Both the position numbers and the translations under genes were made by a program. Below, in pieces: positions 7,247-13,311 of a DNA stretch of 22,864 nt. Each line of letters starts with the position of its first letter. Positions within the stretch are counted from its first letter, which is position 1. The notes below the pieces were generated by a model, which saw nothing but the letters and a program-made list of their open reading frames with translations, made no database searches and was not told where the DNA came from. The stretch lies in assembly GCA_023129655.1 (NCBI GenBank), contig JAGMBN010000010.1, positions 1 through 22,864 of the forward strand, written 5' to 3'. Source of the DNA: a bacterium (lineage in GTDB: Bacteria; JAHJDO01).

Positions 7247-8334
7247 ATAAATACGATATAGATACCCCTGCTCTTATCCTTGATATTGAGTTAATGGAAA
7301 ACAATCTTAAAAAGATGGCTGATTATTTTAAGGGTTTATCAGCGAAAGGGCTTAAGGCCAGATTAAGACCCCATATCAAGACACACAAGTCGCCTCTTTT
7401 AGCCCAAAAACAGATTGCAGCCGGGGCGGTTGGAATTACCTGCGCTAAGTTAAGTGAGGCGGAAGTAATGGCTGAAGCAGGGGTTGATAATATTTTGATT
7501 GCCAACCAGATCGCAGGCCAACAGAAGATCGAAAGACTTATGAGGTTGGCTGAAAAATATGACATAGTAACTATTGTTGATAATGAACAGAATATAGATG
7601 CTCTTGCATCCGCTGCTCGTTTGAGAGGAATCGAGTTGAAACTATTAGTTGAGGTAGACGTAGGTTTACACCGCTGTGGGGTCAACTCCGGCAAAGAGGC
7701 TTTGACGCTGACAAGATCAATAGAGAAGACTAAAGGAGTGAAGTTTATGGGGCTCCAAGGCTTTGAGGGACACCTGCTGAATATAAAAAACCGAGAAGAG
7801 CGAATACGAAGGACAAGACACGATATGCATTTGCTCGTTGAAACAAGAACAACAATAGAAAAAGATGGTATTGAAGTTCAGATTGTAAGCGGAGGTGGGA
7901 CTGGCACCTATAATATCTCTGCAGAAATCCCAGGCATAGACGAGGTACAGGCGGGCACCTACCTTCTTATGGACACAAACTATCGCAAAGTATTCTCTGA
8001 CTTTGATTGCGCCCTTACTCTCCTTGTTACAGTGATCAGCCGCCCGCATCCGCAGAGAATTGTAACTGACGGAGGATTGAAAGCATTATCAAATGATGAA
8101 GGCGCCGTGCCGGAGCCAAAAGATATTCCTGATGTGAGATCCTTAGAGTTGCACGAGGAAAACGGTATAATTGAACTTGGTCAACCCTCGGATAAACCTG
8201 AGACAGGCGACAAGATAGAGATAATTGTCGGGCATTGCTGCACCACGGTTAATCTTCATGAAAGATTTTATGCCGTGAGAGATGAGCAGGTAGAAGATAT
8301 CTGGGACATAGCTGCCAGAGGGAAATTCAATTGA
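7243..8334 (+). CDS. PLP-dependent D-threonine aldolase/D-serine dehydratase-family enzyme
   Basis: A 363-residue fold-type III PLP enzyme with an alanine-racemase-like N-terminal barrel. RPHIKTHK contains the PLP lysine (K46 by homology). DVGLHRCGV, VSGGGTGTY (phosphate-binding loop) and EVQAGTYLLMD follow. The C-terminal metal site reads GHCCTTVNL, giving an H331-x-C333 pair as in eukaryotic-type zinc D-serine dehydratases; classical D-threonine aldolases carry H-x-D. The family either cleaves D-3-hydroxy-amino acids to glycine plus an aldehyde or dehydrates D-serine/D-threonine to a 2-oxo acid. The neighbouring aldehyde dehydrogenase and glycine acyltransferase-like gene favour an aldol-type role, whereas the H-x-C pair points to dehydratase; I leave this open. 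ATGA overlap with the aldehyde dehydrogenase indicates coupling. A decayed relative lies at 5610-5751. Confidence 0.85.
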   Translation: MNKYDIDTPALILDIELMENNLKKMADYFKGLSAKGLKARLRPHIKTHKSPLLAQKQIAAGAVGITCAKLSEAEVMAEAGVDNILIANQIAGQQKIERLMRLAEKYDIVTIVDNEQNIDALASAARLRGIELKLLVEVDVGLHRCGVNSGKEALTLTRSIEKTKGVKFMGLQGFEGHLLNIKNREERIRRTRHDMHLLVETRTTIEKDGIEVQIVSGGGTGTYNISAEIPGIDEVQAGTYLLMDTNYRKVFSDFDCALTLLVTVISRPHPQRIVTDGGLKALSNDEGAVPEPKDIPDVRSLELHEENGIIELGQPSDKPETGDKIEIIVGHCCTTVNLHERFYAVRDEQVEDIWDIAARGKFN

Positions 8335-8348
8335 AGGAGATTTCAAGA

Positions 8349-8570
8349 ATGAAATTGAAGGATAAGGCTGTTTTGATAAATAACACAGGAATCTGTATTT
8401 TGGGTAAGTTTATCAATACTACAGAAGAGGAATATGACAGGGTGATGGATACAAATCTCAAAGGAATCTTTTTGGCTTCAGATGACTCTGATTATTTTCA
8501 GGGCCAGAACCTCTATATGGATGGAGGAATAATGATTCAACAAAGACCACCTTTACATAACAATATTTAG
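8349..8570 (+). pseudogene. Internally deleted SDR ('mini-SDR'), 73 codons, frame still open
   Basis: AAGGAG at 8334-8339 and ATG at 8349 start a frame reading MKLKDKAVLINNTGICILGK... NLKGIFLAS... DGGIMIQQ. Aligned to the intact SDR at 1255-2034, it keeps residues 1-10, about 88-117 and 226-252, and lacks about 78 and 108 codons between. Both deletions are in frame. The dinucleotide-binding TGxxxGIG and the Ser/Tyr-x-x-x-Lys catalytic set are missing, so it cannot be an active dehydrogenase. In the intact paralogue the first deletion's ends fall on the direct repeat TTAGTAA. The second junction (ATCTTTTTG) is compatible with a shared T-rich repeat. It sits between the PLP enzyme and the DRE-TIM enzyme and may still be translated as a coupling peptide. 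Translation from the TTG at 8331 is less likely. Confidence 0.8.
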
Positions 8571-8577
8571 AAAGGAG
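8571..8577 (+). promoter_or_regulatory. Ribosome binding site fixing the start of the DRE-TIM aldolase gene
   Basis: AAAGGAG lies 9 bases before the ATG at 8587 (12 before the ATG at 8590) but only 3 before the upstream TTG at 8581, so 8587 is preferred. Confidence 0.6.
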
Positions 8578-8586
8578 TGATTGTGC

Positions 8587-9783
8587 ATGATGGAAAGAAA
8601 ATATTATTATTTAGATAATTTAGTGCGATTAAAAGAGGTGTTTTCTCAGTTTAATCTTCCTTCCTGGATTTTTATTACTGATTGCACTTTGAGAGAGGGA
8701 GATCAAATAGTATCTTTTAGCGTTGAAGAAAAAATAAGAATTGCTCACAAGCTTGACGAACTTGGTGTGCCTGTAATTCAGGTTGGAATACCCGGGGTAA
8801 GTTCTACAGACAAGGAAATAATAAAGAAGCTGAAGAAAGAGAACCTGAAAGCAAAACTTGAAGCAGTCTCTTTTACTTATCGTCCTAATTGGAAAGAAGA
8901 TGTTGATGCCTGCCTTGAGAGCGGGGCAGACAGTATTGATTTATTTTATCCTGTCTCCGAAGATAAACTTAAAGTTATGAATGTCTCTGAAGAAGAGATG
9001 ATTGATGTATGTACCAGAGCTATTGCCTACGTAAAATCTCAAGGGGTTTCTGACATTGTTTTTTGTCCATTTCCGGCAGTAAGGACAGAGATGAGCATTT
9101 TAAAGAAGTTGATTGGTTTAGCAGAAGAGGCGGGGGCAACCAGGATATTGATTGCTGATACCTACGGCACGACCTTACCGGCGGCGATGAGGTATTTTAT
9201 AAGAAAAATAAAAGAATTTACAAAGATACCGCTCGGTATCCACTGCCATAATGATTTAGGGCTTGCTCTGGCTAATACTTTAGCCGCTGTAGAAGCAGGG
9301 GTAGAGGCAGTTGATGCGACAATCAATGGATTAGGAGACAGAACCGGAAACTGCTGCCTTGATGAGGTAATCATCGCGCTCCAGGCATTTTATGATTTTG
9401 ATCCGGGGATAAAAACGGAGAAGCTGTATACTCTCTCAAAGCTTTTAGAGGAGATAACCGAAATTAAACTTCCCTTCGGCAAACCTCTGGTAGGAGACAA
9501 CGCTTTTGTCCATAGACACGATGATGATGTTAAAGGCTCTGTAATGGTGCCCTCTTCTACTGTTCCTATTGAGCCAGGAATAGTGGGAAACAAAAGAAGG
9601 ATACTTGTCGGCGGGGAATATACCGGACCCTATACAATCAAAGCCAAGGCAAAACAGTTTGGGGTAGAATTGAGTGAAGAGAAAATAGAAAAAATCTTAA
9701 AGAAAGTCAGAGGGATGCTTCTGGGTAAAAAAGAATCCTTGAGCGATGAAGAATACCTGTGCATAATTAAAGAGGTGAAATAA
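8587..9783 (+). CDS. HMG-CoA lyase/isopropylmalate synthase-like DRE-TIM metalloenzyme
   Basis: A 398-residue member of the DRE-TIM metallolyase family. The signature TDCTLREGDQ (D32, R36, E37) near the N-terminus supplies the divalent-metal ligand Asp and catalytic Arg/Glu. GIHCHNDLG supplies the metal-binding H219-x-H221. NGLGDRTGNCCLDEV resembles the isopropylmalate/homocitrate synthase loop 'NGiGeRaGN'. These enzymes condense acetyl-CoA with a 2-oxo acid or split a hydroxy-acyl-CoA. The C-terminal part (about 270-398) resembles the homocitrate synthase-like linker, and there is no obvious leucine-type regulatory domain. The 2-oxo-acid partner is unknown, and there are no leuBCD-like neighbours, so leucine biosynthesis is unlikely (inference). 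It precedes the alcohol dehydrogenase by 3 bases. Confidence 0.85.
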   Translation: MMERKYYYLDNLVRLKEVFSQFNLPSWIFITDCTLREGDQIVSFSVEEKIRIAHKLDELGVPVIQVGIPGVSSTDKEIIKKLKKENLKAKLEAVSFTYRPNWKEDVDACLESGADSIDLFYPVSEDKLKVMNVSEEEMIDVCTRAIAYVKSQGVSDIVFCPFPAVRTEMSILKKLIGLAEEAGATRILIADTYGTTLPAAMRYFIRKIKEFTKIPLGIHCHNDLGLALANTLAAVEAGVEAVDATINGLGDRTGNCCLDEVIIALQAFYDFDPGIKTEKLYTLSKLLEEITEIKLPFGKPLVGDNAFVHRHDDDVKGSVMVPSSTVPIEPGIVGNKRRILVGGEYTGPYTIKAKAKQFGVELSEEKIEKILKKVRGMLLGKKESLSDEEYLCIIKEVK

Positions 9784-9786
9784 AAC

Positions 9787-10866
9787 ATGAAAAAAGAAAT
9801 TTCTGTGGTCCTAGAATCGCCTCGAAAAATGGCAGTGAAAGAGTTTGAGATTCCGGAGCTTTCGTCAAAAGACCTGCTTTTAAAAATTGAAATGACCTCT
9901 ATCTGTGGAACTGACCCCAAGCTTTACGAGGATAAATTTTTCACCCATACTTTTCCTATTATTTTGGGCCATGAGATAGTAGGGTTTGTAGAGGAAGTAG
10001 GTGAGGATGCGGCAGGAATTTATGGGGTTCAAAAGGGAGATAGGGTAACAATAGAGCCTCAGATTCTTTGCGGAAAGTGCAGGTATTGTCTCACGGGCTA
10101 TTATCAATTATGTAAAAACGCCAGATGCTATGGGGTGGATATTTCCTCTGATTTGCCTCCTCATCTCTGGGGAGGTTACGGAGAGTATCTTTTTGTTTCC
10201 GAAGGCTCAAAGGTTCATAAAATCTCTGCTTCTGTTCCCCCTGAAGCGGCTTGTTTGTCTTCGGTTCTGGGTAATGGGATCCGCTGGGTTCGTACAAAAG
10301 GAGAAGTAAAATTTGGAGAGTCTGTGGTGATTATAGGGCCCGGAGCCCAGGGGCTTGTAAGTACTGTCGCTGCAAATGAGTCCGGCGCCTGTCCTATAAT
10401 TGTTCTGGGCCGTTCTTTAGATGACAAAAGATTTAAGTTAGCAAAAGAATTTGGGGCTGATTATACCATTGATTTAGAAAAAGAAGACCCTGTAAATGCT
10501 GTGAAGGAAATAACATCAGGAGAGATGGTTGATGTGGTAATTGAATGTTCAGGGGCTTCCTCTGCTTTAGAATTAGGCCTGGATTTATTAAAACCTCTTG
10601 GCAGGTATATCCTGGTGGGAATGACAGGGAATACAGAAAATTCTTTAATTACTGACAGAATTGTGGCTAAAGAACTCACAGTGATTGGAGGAAATGGACA
10701 GTCATGGGATGTAGAATTAGCTGTTCAATTGATAAATTCAAAGAAGTACCCTTTAGAGAAGATAATAACACACGTATTTGCCATAGAAGAAGCAGAAAAA
10801 GCAATGGAACTCTTTATCAATGAGAAGAGAGATTGTATAAGGGCGGCTTTAAGGAACGCGCAATGA
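9787..10866 (+). CDS. Zinc-dependent alcohol dehydrogenase (MDR family), possibly threonine-dehydrogenase-like
   Basis: A 359-residue medium-chain dehydrogenase. Catalytic zinc ligands are C40 (SICGTD) and H62/E63 (GHE); structural zinc cysteines are C95, C98, C101 and C109. The NAD(P)-binding GxGxxG lies at 184-189 (GPGAQG), followed by a C-terminal cofactor domain. It oxidises a secondary or primary alcohol, or the reverse, in the cytoplasm. An alpha-oxoamine synthase follows immediately, as in the tdh-kbl pair of threonine catabolism, so oxidation of L-threonine or a related 3-hydroxy-amino acid is plausible. However, the region after the structural zinc (SDLPPHLWGGYGEY) does not look like standard Tdh, so I give no symbol. 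GAGGTG at 9772-9777 lies 9 bases before the ATG. The stop overlaps the next start (ATGA, 10863-10866). Confidence 0.88.
   Translation: MKKEISVVLESPRKMAVKEFEIPELSSKDLLLKIEMTSICGTDPKLYEDKFFTHTFPIILGHEIVGFVEEVGEDAAGIYGVQKGDRVTIEPQILCGKCRYCLTGYYQLCKNARCYGVDISSDLPPHLWGGYGEYLFVSEGSKVHKISASVPPEAACLSSVLGNGIRWVRTKGEVKFGESVVIIGPGAQGLVSTVAANESGACPIIVLGRSLDDKRFKLAKEFGADYTIDLEKEDPVNAVKEITSGEMVDVVIECSGASSALELGLDLLKPLGRYILVGMTGNTENSLITDRIVAKELTVIGGNGQSWDVELAVQLINSKKYPLEKIITHVFAIEEAEKAMELFINEKRDCIRAALRNAQ
10851..10855 (+). promoter_or_regulatory. Ribosome binding site supporting the alpha-oxoamine synthase start
   Basis: AAGGA lies 7 bases before the ATG at 10863, which also forms an ATGA overlap with the upstream stop. 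A longer frame starting at 10833 would add ten residues reading the dehydrogenase end in another frame, so 10863 is preferred. Confidence 0.6.
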
Positions 10867-12038
10867 AAAATTCCCTTTGCTTTGTAGAAGAAGAATTAGC
10901 TGGTTTAAAAAGAGCAGGGATTTCACCTGGGCCAAAGATACTTAGTACTCCTCAGGGACCTAAAGCCCGGTTTGAGGATAAGGAAGTAATTAATTTATCT
11001 TCCAATAACTATTTGGGGTTAACTACCCATCCAAAGCTAAAAGAAGCGGCAAAAAAGGCTATTGAACAATTTGGAACCGGTTCTGGAGCGGCTCGTAACA
11101 TTGCCGGGTTCATGACATTACATAAAGAATTAGAAGATAAACTAGCTGCTTTTAAGGGGACAGAAGCCTCTATTGTATTTCAGACGGGTTTCAGCGCCAA
11201 CGCAGGAACAGTCTCCACTATTATAGGGAAGGAAGATATTATAGTGAGTGACAGGTTAAACCACGGTAGTATTATTGATGGGTGCCGGCTTGCCCGGGCA
11301 GGAATTAAAATTTTTTCCCATAAGGATGTAAAGGAAGCGGAGAAACTTCTAAAAGAGTCTAAAGGAGCCCGCCGTATTTTACTTATTACTGATGGTGTTT
11401 TCTCTATGGATGGGGATATTGCTCCCTTACCAGGACTTGTGGCTTTGGCAAATAAATATAAAGCGATTATGATGGTAGATGATGCTCATGCTTTCGGTGT
11501 TCTTGGCCGTAATGGGAGAGGGACAGTAGACCACTTTAATCTCTGTGGACAAGTGGATATCCAGATGGGGACTTTTTCCAAGGCCATAGGAAGTTTCGGA
11601 GGGTATGTGGCCGGAAGCCGGGCGCTCATTGACTATTTAGCCTGTAAGGCCAGACCCATACTTTTTTCTACCTCGCTTCCTCCTGCATCCATTGCCTGCG
11701 CCTCTGCTGCTCTGGATATTCTTAAAGAGCAACCGGAACTTATTGATAAACTCTGGGAAAACACCCGATTTTTTAAAGATAGTCTCTTTAAACTTGGATT
11801 TAACACAGGGATAAGTGAAACCCCTATTATTCCTATAGTCGTGGGAGAGGAAGAGAAGGCAATTAAGTCAAGTAAAAGATTATTTCAAGAGGGAGTCTTT
11901 GCCCGGGCCATAACCTACCCTGCTGTTCCAAAAGGAGAAGCGCGGTTGCGTACAATTATCTCTGCCGCGCATACTAAAGAGGATCTCACTTTTGCGTTAA
12001 ATGCTTTTGAAAAGATTGGGAAAGAATTGAGAAGATGA
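10863..12038 (+). CDS. kbl: Alpha-oxoamine synthase, glycine C-acetyltransferase (2-amino-3-ketobutyrate CoA ligase)-like
   Basis: A 391-residue fold-type I PLP enzyme of the alpha-oxoamine synthase family. INLSSNNYLGL, SDRLNHGSIIDG, MVDDAHAFGVLG and the PLP lysine K240 in GTFSKAIGSFGGYV are all present, followed by the C-terminal RLRTIISAAHT. Overall resemblance is to glycine C-acetyltransferase (Kbl) and the relaxed Kbl/BioF enzymes, rather than to serine palmitoyltransferase. The expected reaction is the reversible condensation of glycine and an acyl-CoA to a 2-amino-3-oxo acid. With the preceding alcohol dehydrogenase it could convert threonine to glycine and acetyl-CoA. BioF or long-chain sphingoid synthesis cannot be excluded by eye; no other biotin genes are near. 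The start at 10863 overlaps the dehydrogenase stop, and the end overlaps the M24 gene by ATGA (12035-12038). Confidence 0.85.
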   Translation: MKNSLCFVEEELAGLKRAGISPGPKILSTPQGPKARFEDKEVINLSSNNYLGLTTHPKLKEAAKKAIEQFGTGSGAARNIAGFMTLHKELEDKLAAFKGTEASIVFQTGFSANAGTVSTIIGKEDIIVSDRLNHGSIIDGCRLARAGIKIFSHKDVKEAEKLLKESKGARRILLITDGVFSMDGDIAPLPGLVALANKYKAIMMVDDAHAFGVLGRNGRGTVDHFNLCGQVDIQMGTFSKAIGSFGGYVAGSRALIDYLACKARPILFSTSLPPASIACASAALDILKEQPELIDKLWENTRFFKDSLFKLGFNTGISETPIIPIVVGEEEKAIKSSKRLFQEGVFARAITYPAVPKGEARLRTIISAAHTKEDLTFALNAFEKIGKELRR

Positions 12039-13240
12039 ATATTTATGAGAAAAGAACCAGGATAGTCCAGGAAAAGATGTCGAGACTGGGTTTGCCTTGT
12101 ATATTAATTACCCGGCCTGAACATATTTTCTACCTCAGCGGTTATTGCGCTTCTCCAGTAGGTGCACAGCCAGTGATATTGATAATTCCTCAGAATAGAG
12201 ATCCAATTATGATTGTGGCTGAACATGAGGAAGGCGGAGCAAAAGAGAAAACATGGATAGAGAATATCAAAACCTATGCCTATTATACCATTCTCAAAAA
12301 ACCCGGGATAACTCAGCAGATTGCAGAACTTATCCTGGCTGCTTTGAAGGAATTGGAGGTAGCCAGAGGCTCTTTAGGTATTGAAGAAACTCACATTTCT
12401 TTTGCCTTTACTGAAGCAATCAGGAACGAATTCCCTTTAGTTAATTTTAAAAATTTCTCCCATGTGTTAGAGGAAATGCGGATTGTAAAGTCAAAGGATG
12501 AGATAGAAGCAATAAAAAAAGCAGTGGGTTTTTGTGACTTGTGCCAGAAAATAGCAAGAGAAAGTCTTACAGAAGGAATGAGTGAAATAGAATTATTTAC
12601 AAAAATTAAATCAGCATTAGAAATAAAGGCAGGTGAAAGAATATCAGTGGAAGGAGATCTGGTATTTGGAGAAGGAACTGAAGGAGGAGGGGATTTGCCG
12701 GGAAAAAGAAAATTACAAAAGAATGATTTTGTAATGACTGACCTCTGTGTTAGAATTAATGGTTACTGGGGAGATACTACCAGAACTATTGTTTTTGGAG
12801 ATGCTTCTAAAAAGCAGAAGAAAATATATCAGGTTGTTTTAGAAGCGTTGAATATCGGCATTGAAGCTATTAGACCTGGTATAAAAGCATCAGAAATTGA
12901 TAAAAGAGTTCGTGATTTTATCATTTCTAAGGGTTATGGAGAATATTTTGGTCATCATACAGGTCATGGCATTGGGTTAACTCATTTCGAGGCGCCAATG
13001 ATAGTTCCTTATAATGAGACTGAACTTAAAGAGGGAATGGTTATCACAATTGAGCCTGGCATATATATTCCCAATCAGGGCGGAATAAGATTGGAAGAAG
13101 ATATAGTTGTTACTGAGGCTGGCAGAAAGATTATTTCCAAACATTCTCTGGGCTTTGAAGGAGAGCATAAAAAAGTGAGGAAACTCCAGAGAAAAGACAA
13201 TCTGAATTTGAGATTTACAGACAGAGGGGGTGATGAGTAA
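12035..13240 (+). CDS. M24 family metallopeptidase (Xaa-Pro aminopeptidase/creatinase-like)
   Basis: A 401-residue 'pita-bread' metallopeptidase with a creatinase-type N-terminal domain (about residues 1-145) and an M24 catalytic domain. The five dinuclear-metal ligands are visible: D236 and D247 (MTDLCVRINGYWGDTTRT, spaced 11 as in aminopeptidase P), H311 (GHGIGLTH), E340 (IEPGIY) and E354 (RLEED). H317 is the additional conserved histidine. It should be a cytoplasmic Xaa-Pro peptidase or prolidase; related folds act as creatinase or DMSP lyase, so a role on a small amidine or amino-acid derivative of this operon is possible. It closes the coupled operon, with an ATGA overlap with the oxoamine synthase. 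The next gene is 71 bases away and secreted. Confidence 0.88.
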   Translation: MNIYEKRTRIVQEKMSRLGLPCILITRPEHIFYLSGYCASPVGAQPVILIIPQNRDPIMIVAEHEEGGAKEKTWIENIKTYAYYTILKKPGITQQIAELILAALKELEVARGSLGIEETHISFAFTEAIRNEFPLVNFKNFSHVLEEMRIVKSKDEIEAIKKAVGFCDLCQKIARESLTEGMSEIELFTKIKSALEIKAGERISVEGDLVFGEGTEGGGDLPGKRKLQKNDFVMTDLCVRINGYWGDTTRTIVFGDASKKQKKIYQVVLEALNIGIEAIRPGIKASEIDKRVRDFIISKGYGEYFGHHTGHGIGLTHFEAPMIVPYNETELKEGMVITIEPGIYIPNQGGIRLEEDIVVTEAGRKIISKHSLGFEGEHKKVRKLQRKDNLNLRFTDRGGDE

Positions 13241-13292
13241 ATTTGAAGATTGGAAATTTGTAAAAGGTAGTAATATGTTAATAGAAATTTAA
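13233..13292 (+). other. Tiny ORF (19 codons) overlapping the end of the M24 gene
   Basis: An ATG inside the last codons of the M24 gene, preceded by GAGGGGG, opens a frame of 19 codons (MSKFEDWKFVKGSNMLIEI) ending before the next RBS. It may be another residue of a lost gene or chance; nothing recognisable is in it. The 71-base gap otherwise shows no clear promoter. Confidence 0.2.
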
Positions 13293-13301
13293 CAATAAAA
13301 T

Positions 13302-13306
13302 GGAGG
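13302..13306 (+). promoter_or_regulatory. Ribosome binding site fixing the start of the LamG/GH42-like gene
   Basis: GGAGG lies 5 bases before the ATG at 13312, which opens onto a lysine-rich signal peptide. The ATG at 13300 overlaps the site itself and would add only MEGV. Confidence 0.65.
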
Positions 13307-13311
13307 GTGTT

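Noticed and set aside
7323..7694. 123-codon minus-strand open frame
   Set aside because: Antisense to the PLP-enzyme barrel; composition and lack of any motif fit a shadow frame.
8331..8570. TTG start at 8331 for the mini-SDR
   Set aside because: The TTG lies over the stop of the previous gene and directly over the RBS; ATG 8349 aligns exactly with the intact SDR's first residues.
10863..12038. Serine palmitoyltransferase identity for the alpha-oxoamine synthase
   Set aside because: The overall sequence and active-site context read as Kbl-like; the ceramidase-like neighbour alone does not justify the sphingolipid call.
13250..13276. Promoter-like TTGGAA ... TAATAT before the LamG/GH42-like gene
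   Set aside because: Each hexamer matches consensus at only four positions and the spacer is 15 bases; too weak to call.
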